Source of the DNA: Candidatus Gastranaerophilales bacterium
Lineage (GTDB): Bacteria > Cyanobacteriota > Vampirovibrionia > Gastranaerophilales > Gastranaerophilaceae
Assembly: GCA_944323985.1 (NCBI GenBank)
Contig: CALUUP010000003.1
Location: 1-64,000, forward strand
Length of the DNA: 64,000 bases
Direction: 5' to 3'
Part shown: positions 23,977 to 34,900 of the stretch, piece by piece
How positions within the stretch are numbered: position 1 is the stretch's first letter
Layout of the letters: each line of letters starts with the position of its first letter
Notes under the pieces: generated by a model
What the model was told of the DNA's origin: nothing
Seen by the model: the letters and a program-made list of their open reading frames with translations, nothing else
Databases searched by the model: none
Translations under genes and position numbers: made by a program

Positions 23977-24002
23977 CGACTTGAAAAGAGAGAGGTCATT
24001 CA

Positions 24003-24701
24003 ATGAGTGAAGGACATTGGATTGTAAACAAGGTTATTGCAGGACATAGTTTAAGTTTTAACGCAGATACAATTTTAACTATGTGGGCGGCAATGGCTTT
24101 TTTGCTTGTTATATCCTTTATAGCAACAAGAAATCTAACAATTTTCCCTAATAGATTACAATTAATATTGGAAGGTATTTTAGGTTATTTTAGGGATTTG
24201 GTAAATAATATGATGCCAAAAGAAGGAAATAAACATTTTCCTTTAATTGCTTCATTATTTTTATTTATTGTAACTGCAAATTTAATGGGACAGTTACCTT
24301 TAAAAATGATTGAATTAAAACATGGAGAAATGGCTTCTCCTACGAATGATATAAATTTAACGGCAGCATTAGCTATAATTGTTTTAATTTATTATGTTAC
24401 AGCAGGAATTATCAAAAAGAAATTCAAATTCTTTTTACATGGTTTTTCGCTTGTAGCAATAATTTCGGCTTTAGTTGAAATTTTGGAATTATTTACAAGA
24501 CCTCTAACGCTTGCATTACGTTTATTTGGTAATATTTTAGCTGGAGAAATTTTAATAACAGCATTATTAGGAATTTGTGCTTGGGGCTTACCATTACCGA
24601 TTATGTTTTTTGAAATCTTGGTAGCTTGCGTACAAGCACTTGTTTTTACAATGCTAACAACAGTCTATATCGCTTCTGCAGTAAATGAAGAACAACATTA
24701 A
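24003..24701 (+). CDS. atpB: ATP synthase F0 subunit a
   Basis: The 232-residue membrane subunit forms the half-channels that pass ions to the c ring. The RPLTLALRLFGNILAGEIL segment contains the essential Arg in the conserved LALRLFGN motif; the C-terminal helix (MFFEILVACVQALVFTML) is also typical. It opens an a-c-b'-b-delta-alpha-gamma operon, the cyanobacterial order, without atpI ahead of it. GAGAGAGGTCATTCAATG gives the start. Confidence 0.97.
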   Translation: MSEGHWIVNKVIAGHSLSFNADTILTMWAAMAFLLVISFIATRNLTIFPNRLQLILEGILGYFRDLVNNMMPKEGNKHFPLIASLFLFIVTANLMGQLPLKMIELKHGEMASPTNDINLTAALAIIVLIYYVTAGIIKKKFKFFLHGFSLVAIISALVEILELFTRPLTLALRLFGNILAGEILITALLGICAWGLPLPIMFFEILVACVQALVFTMLTTVYIASAVNEEQH

Positions 24702-24734
24702 TATTAATAAAATAAATAAAAAAGGAGAATTAAA

Positions 24735-24980
24735 ATGGAAGAAGTAAAAACAATTTCAGATTTAGCACAATTAGGCGCAGGTATTGCAATTGGTTTTGGT
24801 GCAATTGGTGCAGGGTTAGGAGTTGGTGTTGCAACAAAAGGTCTTTTGGAATCAATCTCTAGACAACCTGAAATCGCAGGTAAAGCGGTAGGTTTCTTCT
24901 TAGTTGGTGCAGCTATGGCTGAAGCTTGTGCTATTTATGCTTTCGTTATCGCAATGAAATTATGCGGTATGATGGGCTAG
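24735..24980 (+). CDS. atpE: ATP synthase F0 subunit c
   Basis: The 81-residue two-helix proteolipid forms the rotor ring. Helix 1 has the glycine-rich GAIGAGLGVGVATKG; the loop has SRQPE; helix 2 has GAAMAEACAIYAF with the ion-binding Glu. The residues after that Glu (Ala-Cys) and the absence of a Gln in helix 1 argue against sodium and for proton binding. AAAGGAG precedes the ATG by seven bases, the strongest ribosome site of the operon, as expected for the subunit needed in most copies. Confidence 0.97.
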   Translation: MEEVKTISDLAQLGAGIAIGFGAIGAGLGVGVATKGLLESISRQPEIAGKAVGFFLVGAAMAEACAIYAFVIAMKLCGMMG

Positions 24981-25078
24981 GGGTAATTTTAAATTATGCT
25001 CCTTATGTATTTATTTGAATGAGAGACAAATAAATACTTTTAAAATAAGAAAAGTTCTCTCTATAAATAGGTCAAAAA

Positions 25079-25549
25079 ATGGAATTTAATGCTACATTTT
25101 TAGTTACAATAATATCTTTTATAGTTTTTGTTTATTTGATGAACAAAATTTTGTATGCTCCTATCCAAAAAGTTGTTACTGAAAGGGAAGATTTTGTTAA
25201 TTCGAATTTAAAAGATGCAGAAACTAATAATGATAAGGCTAAAGCTTTGTCAGAAGATAGAGATAATAAAATTTCAAATGCTAGAAATGATGCTAGATTA
25301 GTTTATATTGATTCTTTAAATGATTATAAAAAACAAAAAGATGATTATATTCACAATACTCAAGAAGATGTGAATAATGAACTTAATAATGCATATCAAG
25401 GTCTGGAAAATTTATCCAATGAAACTAAGGAAGGTTTAAAAGGGAAAATGACAGATTTAGCAAATGACATTGTGGAAAAAATGTTAGGCTACAGAAGTGA
25501 AGTTCCATATTTTGATAATGACAAAGTAAACAAAATTTTATACCACTAG
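25079..25549 (+). CDS. ATP synthase subunit b' (AtpF' type)
   Basis: The 156-residue protein has one N-terminal membrane helix (ATFLVTIISFIVFVYLMNKI) followed by YAPIQKVVTERE and a long charged coiled coil. This is the b' stalk subunit paired with b, as in cyanobacteria and chloroplasts. Only a weak AGGT lies ahead of the ATG. It starts 98 bp after the c gene and is followed by the b gene after 12 bp. Confidence 0.9.
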   Translation: MEFNATFLVTIISFIVFVYLMNKILYAPIQKVVTEREDFVNSNLKDAETNNDKAKALSEDRDNKISNARNDARLVYIDSLNDYKKQKDDYIHNTQEDVNNELNNAYQGLENLSNETKEGLKGKMTDLANDIVEKMLGYRSEVPYFDNDKVNKILYH

Positions 25550-25561
25550 GAAGGTCGAGCA

Positions 25562-26065
25562 ATGTTGGGTGCAATATTAGATTACATAAGCAGAACTAAT
25601 TTATTCAATTTTATTATATTTTTCTCAATAATAGTCTTTATTTGTAGAAAAATTAACTTGGGTACAAAGTTAGATGATGCAAAAAATGTAATAACACAAA
25701 GGGTTGAAGATTCTAAAACAGAAAAGGAAAATTCAGAGAAAAATTTAAAAAATATTGAGGATACTGTTGCACACTTATCAGAAGAAATTGATGAAATAAT
25801 AGAAAAATCTAAAACTAATGCTAAATTAGTAGGAGAAAAAATATTAGAGGATGCAAATAGCCTTGCAAATGGTATAAGAGAAAACTCAAAAAAATTAGTA
25901 GAAAATAAAGCAGCTCTTTTAAAAAATGATTTATTAAGAAAGGCTTCAGAGGCTTCAATTGAGGTTGCTAAAAATCATATAATAAATGAGCTAAATAATA
26001 ATTATGAATTACATAATCGTTTAATAGACGAAAGTGTTGATGCTATAAGCGAGGTGAATTTATAA
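25562..26065 (+). CDS. atpF: ATP synthase subunit b
   Basis: The 167-residue stalk subunit has a membrane helix (LFNFIIFFSIIVFICRKINLG) and a long coiled coil with heptad-like charges, ending in the RLIDESVDAIS region that contacts delta. Together with b' it forms the heterodimeric outer stalk. AGGAAGGTCGAGCAATG provides a strong start. Confidence 0.93.
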   Translation: MLGAILDYISRTNLFNFIIFFSIIVFICRKINLGTKLDDAKNVITQRVEDSKTEKENSEKNLKNIEDTVAHLSEEIDEIIEKSKTNAKLVGEKILEDANSLANGIRENSKKLVENKAALLKNDLLRKASEASIEVAKNHIINELNNNYELHNRLIDESVDAISEVNL

Positions 26066-26066
26066 T

Positions 26067-26630
26067 ATGACAGCTATAGTAAAACAAAATTCTGAATTGA
26101 TAGCAAGAAGATGGGCTAAAGCTTTAATGGAATTAGCTGCAGAAAATGATGGAATATCTAAAGAAGATATTTTAGATGATTTAAAAGAAGTCAGTGAAAA
26201 TATTAATTCTTCACAAGCTTTGAAAGAAGCAATTAATAATCCTTCAATTTCAGTTGAAGAAAAACAAATTATACTTTGTAAATTATTTCAAAGTAAATTA
26301 ATGCCTATTGTGTATAATTTTATAATTGCTTTAAATTTAAAAAAGAGAATAAATATAATAGATGTAATTGCTCAAGAATTCGAAAAGGAATTAGAAGAAA
26401 TAAAGAATATAGTTAGAGTAAAAGTTACATCAGCAATTGAGATTAATGAAGAAAAGAAAAATGAAATAAAAAATAAAATTTCTGAAAAATTACAAAAGAA
26501 TACCGTAATAGAATGGAATACAGATGCAAATATTATTGCTGGATTAGTTTTTAATATTAATGAAACAATTATAGACAATAGTATAAAGCACAAGTTAGAG
26601 AATTTAAGTAAGAATATAATAAAGGGATAA
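26067..26630 (+). CDS. atpH: ATP synthase F1 subunit delta
   Basis: The 187-residue protein has the delta/OSCP fold: N-terminal helical bundle (SELIARRWAKALMELAAEND) and the C-terminal IVRVKVTSAIEINEEKKNEI then NIIAGLVFNINETIIDNSIKHKL region. It links the stalk to the alpha subunits. The start follows the b stop by one base (GAGGTGAATTTATAATATG), so they are translationally coupled. Confidence 0.92.
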   Translation: MTAIVKQNSELIARRWAKALMELAAENDGISKEDILDDLKEVSENINSSQALKEAINNPSISVEEKQIILCKLFQSKLMPIVYNFIIALNLKKRINIIDVIAQEFEKELEEIKNIVRVKVTSAIEINEEKKNEIKNKISEKLQKNTVIEWNTDANIIAGLVFNINETIIDNSIKHKLENLSKNIIKG

Positions 26631-26645
26631 ATGAAAGGATAAAAA

Positions 26646-28157
26646 ATGACAGTAATAAATCCTGATGAAATTAGCTCTATTTTAAAGGAAAGTATCCGAA
26701 ATTATGAAACGAAAGCTGAAATTTCAAATATCGGAAGTGTTCTTGAAGTAGGTGATGGTATTGCAAGAATATACGGATTACGCAATGTTATGTCAAACGA
26801 ACTTGTAGAGTTTGAAGATGGTAAAGGAACTTTAGGTATAACTTTAAACTTAGAAGAGGATAATGTTGGTGTTGTAATCCTTGGAGAATATACTCATATT
26901 AAAGAAGGTATGACAGTAAAAACAACCGGAAGAATTGCTTCAGTTCCTGTAGGAGAAGCTCTTATTGGTAGAATTATAAATCCAACAGGTAAACCAATTG
27001 ATGGTAAAGGTGAAATTATTACTGATAAAACAAGACCAATAGAGCGTGTAGCTCCTGGTATAGTTGCAAGAAAATCAGTTCATCAACCATTACAAACAGG
27101 TCTTACAGCAATTGACGCCTTAACTCCAATCGGAAGAGGTCAACGTGAGCTTATTATTGGAGATAGACAAACCGGTAAGACAGCAATTGCAATTGATACA
27201 ATTTTGAACCAAAAAGGCGGAGATGTAATTTGTATTTATGTAGCAGTGGGGCAAAAAGCTTCTACAGTTGCACAATTAGCTAAAACTTTGGAAAAACACG
27301 GTGCAATGGATTATTCAATTATTGTATCAGCTACAGCTAATGAACCTGCTCCATTACAATACATTGCACCATTTGCTGGTGTTGCTATTGCAGAAGAATT
27401 TATGGAACAAGGCAAACACGTTTTAATAGTATATGATGATTTAACAAAGCACGCTCAAGCATATCGTGCGATGAGTTTGCTATTAAAAAGACCACCAGGA
27501 CGTGAAGCTTATCCCGGAGATGTTTTCTATCTTCACTCAAGATTATTAGAAAGAGCTGTTAAATTATCTGATGAGTTAGGTGGTGGAAGTATAACAGCAC
27601 TTCCAATTATCGAAACACAAGCAGGTGATGTATCTGCTTATATTCCAACAAACGTAATCTCTATTACAGATGGACAAATATTCTTAGAGACATCTTTATT
27701 CAATTCAGGTGTAAGACCTGCAATTAATGCCGGTATATCAGTATCTCGTGTAGGTGGTGCTGCTCAAACTAAGGGTATTAAACAAGTTGCCGGTAAATTA
27801 CGTTTGGATTTAGCTCAATTTAGAGAGTTAGAAGCATTTGCACAATTTGCTTCAGATTTAGATGCGGCAACTAAGAAACAACTTCTTAGAGGTCAAAAAT
27901 TGACTGAAGTATTAAAACAACCTCAGTATAAACCTTTAACTGTTGCTCAACAGGTTACAATACTTTTTGCAGCAAATGAAGGTTTCTTAGATGAAATTGA
28001 TAATAAGAAAATCAATGAATATAAAAATGGTTGGTTTGAGTATTTTGAAGCAAATATGCCGGAACTTAATAAGTCTTTAAATGAGGGAGCTAAATTATCT
28101 GATGAAGATATTTCAGCTTTAAAAACTCAATTAGAAGCATATGGTAAAACTTTATAG
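26646..28157 (+). CDS. atpA: ATP synthase F1 subunit alpha
   Basis: The 503-residue protein has the normal alpha length and motifs: Walker A GDRQTGKT, the P-loop domain segment [32 protein letters not shown], and PGREAYPGD, together with [12 protein letters not shown]-like N-terminal barrel strands. It carries the non-catalytic nucleotide sites. A ribosome site (GAAAGGATAAAAAATG) precedes it. Confidence 0.98.
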   Translation: MTVINPDEISSILKESIRNYETKAEISNIGSVLEVGDGIARIYGLRNVMSNELVEFEDGKGTLGITLNLEEDNVGVVILGEYTHIKEGMTVKTTGRIASVPVGEALIGRIINPTGKPIDGKGEIITDKTRPIERVAPGIVARKSVHQPLQTGLTAIDALTPIGRGQRELIIGDRQTGKTAIAIDTILNQKGGDVICIYVAVGQKASTVAQLAKTLEKHGAMDYSIIVSATANEPAPLQYIAPFAGVAIAEEFMEQGKHVLIVYDDLTKHAQAYRAMSLLLKRPPGREAYPGDVFYLHSRLLERAVKLSDELGGGSITALPIIETQAGDVSAYIPTNVISITDGQIFLETSLFNSGVRPAINAGISVSRVGGAAQTKGIKQVAGKLRLDLAQFRELEAFAQFASDLDAATKKQLLRGQKLTEVLKQPQYKPLTVAQQVTILFAANEGFLDEIDNKKINEYKNGWFEYFEANMPELNKSLNEGAKLSDEDISALKTQLEAYGKTL

Positions 28158-28168
28158 AGGTGTTATAA

Positions 28169-29080
28169 ATGCCAAATTTAAAGGACATAAAAAGTAGGAT
28201 CGGAAGTGTTCAAAATACTAAGAAGATAACAAAGGCTATGAAAATGGTTGCAGCTGCAAAGGTTAAGAAAGCAGAATCAACAGTAAAAGCAGCAAGACCT
28301 TTTTCAGATGAGTTGTTACATCTTTTTAGAAAGATGTTAGCTACTGTTGGAGAATATTCTCTTGATGGTTTAAAAGTTGAAAGAGGTTTGGATAATTATC
28401 CTGAACTTTTAAGACGCAGAGATGTTAAAGTTGAAGGACTGTTGGTTATAACTTCTAATAAAGGGTTAGCAGGTGCTTATAACGCTAATATAATAAAAGC
28501 CGCTTTAAAACGAGTAAAAGATAACGCTCAACAAGGCATAAAAACTGTTATATATCCTGTAGGACAAAAAGCAATTTCAGCATTTAAACATAAAGCTGGA
28601 GATTATGTTCTAAAAGATGGTTATATAGCAATTGCTAATGACCCTACAGCAACTGGAGCTAATTTGATTTCAGAAGATATTGCAAATGATTTCGTGTCAG
28701 GTGAAATTGATAGAATTGATATTATTACAACACATTTTAACAATATGATGTCATATAGTGTTGTATCTTGGGAAGTTTTACCAGTAAAAGTAGAAAAAGC
28801 TGAAGAACACGAGATTGAACCAGTAATGGAATTTGAACCTTCGGCTAATGGAGTTTTACAACAAATTGTTCCAATGTATATAACAAATTCTATATATCAA
28901 GCTTTATTAGAAGCAAATGCGAGTGAACTAGCTTCAAGAATGACAGCGATGTCAGCAGCTTCAAATAATGCAGAAGAGATGATTACAACTTTAACTATTG
29001 ATTATAATAAAGCTCGTCAAGCAGCTATTACTCAAGAGTTAGTTGAAATTGTATCAGGAGCTCAAGGAGTTAGTGGCTAA
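28169..29080 (+). CDS. atpG: ATP synthase F1 subunit gamma
   Basis: The 303-residue rotor shaft starts MPNLKDIKSRIGSVQNTKKI and ends ARQAAITQELVEIVSGAQ, both diagnostic. The middle contains ITSNKGLAGAYNANI. It is the last gene of the operon; beta and epsilon must be encoded elsewhere, as in cyanobacteria. A terminator follows at once. Confidence 0.97.
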   Translation: MPNLKDIKSRIGSVQNTKKITKAMKMVAAAKVKKAESTVKAARPFSDELLHLFRKMLATVGEYSLDGLKVERGLDNYPELLRRRDVKVEGLLVITSNKGLAGAYNANIIKAALKRVKDNAQQGIKTVIYPVGQKAISAFKHKAGDYVLKDGYIAIANDPTATGANLISEDIANDFVSGEIDRIDIITTHFNNMMSYSVVSWEVLPVKVEKAEEHEIEPVMEFEPSANGVLQQIVPMYITNSIYQALLEANASELASRMTAMSAASNNAEEMITTLTIDYNKARQAAITQELVEIVSGAQGVSG

Positions 29081-29092
29081 ATTTAATTTATA

Positions 29093-29136
29093 AATAAGAA
29101 GCGGCCCGACTTTTAAAAGTTGGGCCGCTTCTTATT
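29093..29136. terminator. Long-stem bidirectional terminator after the atp operon
   Basis: A palindrome of about 22 bp per arm with one mismatch (AATAAGAAGCGGCCCGACTT paired with its complement) runs 29093-29136. It ends the atp operon on the plus strand and overlaps the stop codon of the minus-strand gene ending at 29135. Confidence 0.9.
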
Positions 29137-29515
29137 ATGCTTCAAAAAATATTTCTTTAGCTCTATTTTGCTCTATAATTTTATTTTGTTGATTTTGAAT
29201 ATATTTACCGCTTCCAAATATAGCTGCAATCGCACATCCTACCCCAGCTGCAGTATTTAATACAAATTTTAATAATTTATTATTCATCTTTTTTGTGAGA
29301 GCATTTGCTCCAAATACACCAACTAATATAGCCGCTCCAAATGCAGTATTTGTAATTAAAGATGCTTTTTTATCTTGTTTTTTATACTGTTTAATAAAGT
29401 TATCAGCATTATTTTTAGGAACTTGATAAAATCTTGTTCTAGAATTTTTAGATGAAATATCAATTTGAACGCTATTATTATCAATTGCTCTTGAAATTTT
29501 TGCATCTACACTCAT
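29135..29515 (-). CDS. Small two-helix membrane protein, unknown
   Basis: The 126-residue protein has a polar N-terminus (MSVDAKISRAIDNNSVQI) and two membrane segments (NTAFGAAILVGVFGANAL, then FVLNTAAGVGCAIAAIFGSG). The C-terminus is charged. The start is the ATG at 29515 with AAAGGAG nearby; an earlier in-frame ATG at 29548 overlaps the upstream region and lacks a ribosome site. It lies divergent to the 29656 membrane protein. No family is recognised. Confidence 0.65.
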   Translation of the reverse strand: MSVDAKISRAIDNNSVQIDISSKNSRTRFYQVPKNNADNFIKQYKKQDKKASLITNTAFGAAILVGVFGANALTKKMNNKLLKFVLNTAAGVGCAIAAIFGSGKYIQNQQNKIIEQNRAKEIFFEA

Positions 29516-29607
29516 ACTAACAACTCCTTTTAACATCAATAAAACCAATGAAGATTTAAAATTGCTTTTTTATTTGAGTTGCTTAACAATTATTTACTTT
29601 GTAGATA

Positions 29608-29636
29608 TTGATAAAATTAAAACAATAAGTTATAAT
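29608..29636 (+). promoter_or_regulatory. Promoter with near-consensus boxes
   Basis: TTGATA (29608-29613) and TATAAT (29631-29636), 17 bp apart. It precedes the ATG at 29656 with AGGAAGTG between. Confidence 0.75.
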
Positions 29637-29655
29637 CCGACTAGGAAGTGAAAAT

Positions 29656-30378
29656 ATGGTTAGTGGAATTAGTATCACAAATAGTCGTTACCCTTATTTA
29701 GAAAAGTTGGATTCGTACCCTGAATATGGAGATAAAACATTTAGTTCCAATAAAAGCTTTGCAGTGTCTCCGCTTATTGCAAGAAGACATAAAGCTTATG
29801 AACGGAAAGTTACTATGCCTGATAAGATTAAGGCTGGAGTGGGTTCTGTTTTAGGAACTATCTTGCCAATGATGTATTTGATGAAGAAGAAAAAAATAAA
29901 AAATCCGCTAAAATTAGAATATGAATTAAAAGATATGATATTACTTTCAGCATCTTCTATTATAGGTGGTGTTGGAGTTGGTATGATTGGAGAGAGCAAA
30001 AAAACTAATGAAAATAAATTAAAAGAAGGTTTATTCCAATTTTTAAATGCTTCAATTCCGACTTGGATAGTTGGTGGTGTTTTAAAATTATGTGAAGAAA
30101 GTAAAAATTTTAATAATGTTCCCGGAAAAATTATGTCTATTGCAGGCGGTTTGCTTGTTGGTATGTTTGGTGCAGCTGCTTTAGCAAATATTATAAGTGA
30201 TCCGCACGATAAACAACCTGATAGAAAATTAACTTTAAAAGATTGTTTGATTAATATTGACGATGCTCTTGGGGTTTTAGTTTTAGCAAAATTCCCTTGT
30301 GCTAATAAACTTCATCCTGAAAGATTATTACCTCCAATATTTGCATATTGTGGATACAGAGCAGGTAAAAGTAACTAA
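29656..30378 (+). CDS. Polytopic membrane protein, unknown
   Basis: The 240-residue protein has about four membrane segments (GSVLGTILPMMYLM; ILLSASSIIGGVGVGMI; IPTWIVGGVLKL; IMSIAGGLLVGMFGAAALANII) after a 55-residue soluble N-terminus (MVSGISITNSRYPYLEKL). The C-terminus has a short soluble loop ending in GYRAGKSN. I do not recognise the family; it looks like a conserved clade-specific protein rather than an effector because it has its own strong promoter. It converges on the TolC-like gene. Confidence 0.7.
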   Translation: MVSGISITNSRYPYLEKLDSYPEYGDKTFSSNKSFAVSPLIARRHKAYERKVTMPDKIKAGVGSVLGTILPMMYLMKKKKIKNPLKLEYELKDMILLSASSIIGGVGVGMIGESKKTNENKLKEGLFQFLNASIPTWIVGGVLKLCEESKNFNNVPGKIMSIAGGLLVGMFGAAALANIISDPHDKQPDRKLTLKDCLINIDDALGVLVLAKFPCANKLHPERLLPPIFAYCGYRAGKSN

Positions 30379-30383
30379 TAAGT

Positions 30384-31901
30384 TTATAAATCAATATTTG
30401 ATTCTTTTATAGGAGCTCCAATTACTCTTTCTAATTCTGCTGCATTAATATTATAATTTAATAAATTATTATAGTAATCTAATTGTGCATTTAAATAGGT
30501 ATTTTCAGAATCTTTAAATTCGATTGCATCTCCTAAACCTACTTGATATCTCCTAAATGCAAGATATTGTCGTTCTTTGGCTTGTTGTAAAGCAAGTTTT
30601 GATACATCTAAGCTATCGTGAGAATTTAAAAGACTTATATAAGCACTTTTTACTTCTAAGTAAACATTTTGTTTTTGTTGTTCATAATCTGCAACATATT
30701 TATTGTAAGTAGCTTTTGCTTCATCTACTTGTTTTTTTAGAAGCATTAAATTTAGAGCAGTATAGTTAAGTTGTAACCCAAATTGATATCCATAATCACT
30801 ATCAATTTGTCTTCCTCCGTGATCATATCCGGCAAATCCGCTTAAATCAGGAGTAAAAGCTCTTTTTGCAGCCCTTACATTTAATTCTGCAGCATCCATT
30901 GCTTTTTTTGCAGATAACAGTGCTGGTCTGGATTCTTGTGCTGTTTTGATTAAATCAGGAAAATTTACATCATATTTTTTATTATTCATTTTATCTTTTA
31001 GAATAACATTTTCTAATTCCGGTATCCCAACAGCATTAGCAAGTTCTACAGCTGCGAGTTCTAATGTATTTTTTGCTTTAATTAAATTAACTTTTGCATT
31101 TCCTAAGTTATATTCAGCAGTTGTTACATCAATTTTTGCTTTTTTACCAATTTCATAATAAGCTTTAGCTTGTTTTAATTGTAATTCAAAATCTTTAACA
31201 GTTTCTTCATAAACTGATTTTTGAATTTCAGCAAAGACCATATTGTAATATGCAACTTTTACATTATAAATAACTGTTTCAATACTTGATTCTGCGTCAT
31301 ACCTAGAAGCTTCATAGTTTCTTTTAGCCATATCAGCGTTTGCTTTAGTTTTTCCAAAATCGAATAATAGCATATTAGCAGAAAGTGTTGGAACATAGAA
31401 CATATTATATCTTTGGGTCATCATTCTTGACATGTTAGTTGGCATATTTGACATTAACATATCATTTCGTGAATAACTAACGCCAGCTCCAATTGTAGGA
31501 AAATAATTTGACCAAGCCTGTCCAATTCTGGTTTTATATATTTCAGAATTACTTATGGCTGACATAATAGTCGGGTGATGAGAAATTGCTAACTTTATAC
31601 AATCACTTAAAGTTACTTCTCCATTCATTTCTGCATATTCAATTCCGCTTGTTATTTCCGGGAATTTTGTTTCATACATCCCCTTTGCTTCTTTTGAAGT
31701 TTCTTTTTGAACATGTTCTTTATTTAAACTCTTTTTTCTTTCAAGTCTTTTGTTAACCTTTGTTTTTTCAGGTTTTACAATCTGTATTTGTTCTGATTTT
31801 TTTACTTTTTCTTTTTTTATTTCCTTATCTTTTGCAAACACTTGAGTTGTTGTAACAGATAATAAAGAGCATATTAGTAATATATTTAAAACCTTTTTCA
31901 T
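30384..31901 (-). CDS. TolC-family outer membrane efflux channel
   Basis: The 505-residue protein has a signal peptide (MKKVLNILLICSLLSVTTT, ending near VFA), a lysine-rich spacer, then two repeats of the TolC barrel-helical fold (SDCIKLAISHHPTIMSAISN, and IGQAWSNYFPTIGAGVSY in the first; YEIGKKAKIDVTTAEYNL and LGDAIEFKDSENTYLNAQ in the second). Forms the exit duct of the RND pump encoded upstream. The start is the ATG at 31901, one base after the RND stop, with the ribosome site (TTGGAG) inside the RND tail. It is the last gene of a three-gene operon. Confidence 0.92.
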   Translation of the reverse strand: MKKVLNILLICSLLSVTTTQVFAKDKEIKKEKVKKSEQIQIVKPEKTKVNKRLERKKSLNKEHVQKETSKEAKGMYETKFPEITSGIEYAEMNGEVTLSDCIKLAISHHPTIMSAISNSEIYKTRIGQAWSNYFPTIGAGVSYSRNDMLMSNMPTNMSRMMTQRYNMFYVPTLSANMLLFDFGKTKANADMAKRNYEASRYDAESSIETVIYNVKVAYYNMVFAEIQKSVYEETVKDFELQLKQAKAYYEIGKKAKIDVTTAEYNLGNAKVNLIKAKNTLELAAVELANAVGIPELENVILKDKMNNKKYDVNFPDLIKTAQESRPALLSAKKAMDAAELNVRAAKRAFTPDLSGFAGYDHGGRQIDSDYGYQFGLQLNYTALNLMLLKKQVDEAKATYNKYVADYEQQKQNVYLEVKSAYISLLNSHDSLDVSKLALQQAKERQYLAFRRYQVGLGDAIEFKDSENTYLNAQLDYYNNLLNYNINAAELERVIGAPIKESNIDL

Positions 31902-31902
31902 C

Positions 31903-34900
31903 CTATATCTCCAAGTCTTTTTCGGTAATTTTTTTAGTTGGGAATTTGTCAACAAATTCTTGAACTATTACATAGAAAGCAGGTGTCAGAGCAGCCCCTA
32001 ATGTTGCTGCTGCAATCATACCGCCAAAAACAGTTGAACCAACGGAAATTCTTGAATTAGCTCCTGCTCCTGATGCAAACAACATTGGCATAACACCTAT
32101 AATAAAAGCGAGTTCTGTCATCATAATCGCTCTAAATCTTAATTTAGCAGCTTTTATTGCAGCATCTTTTACAGAAAGCCCGTGTTTTTCGTGTTCTTCT
32201 TTTGCAAATTCAACAATCAAAATAGATTGTTTTGCAGCAAGACCAACAAGAGTAATCATACCCACTTGAGAATAAATATCAAATGATTGGTTAATCATCA
32301 TCTGGAATATTAAAGCTCCTAAAGCTGCAATAGGAGAAATTAATAATACTGCAACAGGTATTGTATAGCTTTCATATAATGCAACTAAGAATAAGTATAC
32401 AAATATTAAAGCCATTCCAACAATCATTGCTGTTTGTCCAGAAGCTTCTCTTTCTTGAGCAGAAGTTCCTGACCAATCATAAGAAATATCTGATGGAAGA
32501 ATAGATTTAGCAACATCTTCCATAGCATTCATAGCATCCCCAGAACTTTTTCCAGCTCCCTGTTGACCTTGTATTTGTACAGATTTATATTGGTTATATC
32601 TTGTAATTGAAGCCGTTCCGATAGTTTGTTTTAATTTCATTATAGATAGTACAGGAACCATAACACCATTATTATTCTTTACATATATTCCTGATAAATC
32701 TGTAGCTTTATCTCTGAAATCACTTTCAGCTTGCATTTGTACTTTAAAGACCCTATCATATTTGTTAAAATCATTCACATAATACGTACCAAGCATTGAT
32801 GCAAGAGTAGAATATAATTCTTGCAAATCTACATTTTGAGCAAGAGCCTTTTCATAATCAATATCGATAATATATTGCGGAACATTTGCTTGGAATGATG
32901 TATTTACGCTTGATAAATTTGGATTTTGATTTGCAGCAGAAATAAGTTTGTTAGCCCAAGTTTCTAGCTGTTGAGGAGTATATTCTCCTTTAGACAACAT
33001 TTGAAACTCAAAGCCACCCATCATACTCATACCACTAATTGCTGGTGGTGAAAAGGTAATAATTGAAGCTTCTTTTGTATTTGCACCAATCATTCTTATT
33101 TTATTTAGAATTGCTACATGAGATAAATCTGTTGCTTGACCTTTAATTTTTCTTATTATCCAGTTAAAAATTCCAACTTTTCTATCTTTATAATCATCTA
33201 ATTGAATAATAACTGTAGCTTGGTTTACAGCGCCATCTCCACCAAATACTGTTAGTTTTTCTTTATTTACGCCATCAATTTTTGATACTTCTGCAGTAAA
33301 TTTTCTAGCTACATCTTCAGTTCTTGATAAAGATGCTCCATCCGGAAGTGTTATTTGTGCTAAAAGTACTCCTTGATCTTCATCTGGAATAAATCCTGTA
33401 GAAATTGTTTTGAAAGAAATTAAAGTAAGTAGTAATATTCCAATATAAAAAGTTGCAACTAATTTTTTATCATTAACAAATTTAGTTACATATTCCATAT
33501 AAAAATCTTCAACTTTTGAAAAACCTTCATTAAATTTTTTAACAATGATATTTGCTTCTTCATTTATTTTTATTAATAATTTATTTTTAATTTCTTTAGG
33601 TTTTTGTCCAAGAAAGTGTGAACACATTGCCGGAGAAAGTGATAATGCACATATTGCAGAAATAGCAATTGAAACCGCTATACACACTGCAAATTGTTTA
33701 TACATAACTCCTGTCATTCCACCCATAAATATGATAGGAACGAATACTGCCATAAGTACCATAGCCATCGCAACTAATGATGCACCAACCTCTTCCATAG
33801 TTAACTGCGTTGCAATAATAGCAGACTTTCCTTCGTCAATATGCCTTTTAACATTCTCTATAACAACAATTGCATCATCAACTACAACACCGACTGCTAA
33901 AACTAATGCAAACAATGTCAAAAGATTAATTGACATCCCCATAGCTTTTAGGGCAAAAAATGTACCTATTAGTGATACTGGAATAGTCGCACAAGGAACT
34001 AATGTTGCCATTCCATCGCCTAGAAATAGGAAGATGATAATTACAACAATAAAAGCTGTTAGTAAGATTGTGAACTCAACTTCTTTCATTGATTCGTGTA
34101 TAAAATCGGCATCGTTTTTTACGTACATAATCTTAATACCGTTAGACATTTTTTCATTAAGCTCATTTACTTTTGCTTCAACAGCTTTTGATAAATTTAA
34201 TATGTTAGCATCAGGAAGTTGAGAGATTACAACAACCGCTGATGGTTTTCCATTTACTAAACCTAGATTAGAATAAGATTGTGCACCTAATTCGACTCTT
34301 GCAATATCTTTAATTTTAACATTCGAACCATCCATATTTGAACGGATTATTATATTTTCAAAATCTTTAACATCTTCTAAACGTCCTTTTGTTTTTAATG
34401 TTAATTGAAGAGCATTTTTTTCTTTTGTTGGTAATTGTCCTAATGCCCCAGCTGTAACTTGAGTATTTTGAGATGTAATAGCGGCTTTTACTTCGCTTGT
34501 TGAAATATTTAGTCCAGCCATTTTTTGTGGATCAAGCCAAATTCTCATTGAATAATCACCACCGCCAAATACATTTACATCAGCAACACCGTCAATACGC
34601 TTTAACTCATCTTTGATATAAATAGAACCATAATTTGTTAAGTCTAATTGATTCCAATCTCCGTATTCAGGGTAAAGTGTTAAAATAATAGCACCAGAAC
34701 CGGAAGTTCTGCTAATAGCGGTAACACCAGTTCTTTGGACATCTTCAGGAAGTTGAGATTGCACTTGTTGGATTCGATTTTGAACATTCATTAAATTTAT
34801 ATTTTTATCTGAACCTACTTTAAAATAAAGAGTTAAAGAATAACTACCATCATAAGAAGTTGATGTCATATAAGTCATATCTTCAACACCATTTAATTTG

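Noticed and set aside
33545-34222. Long plus-strand ORF inside the RND permease
   Set aside because: It is antisense to a well-supported gene and reads low-complexity Ile/Thr/Ser codons typical of an opposite-strand shadow.
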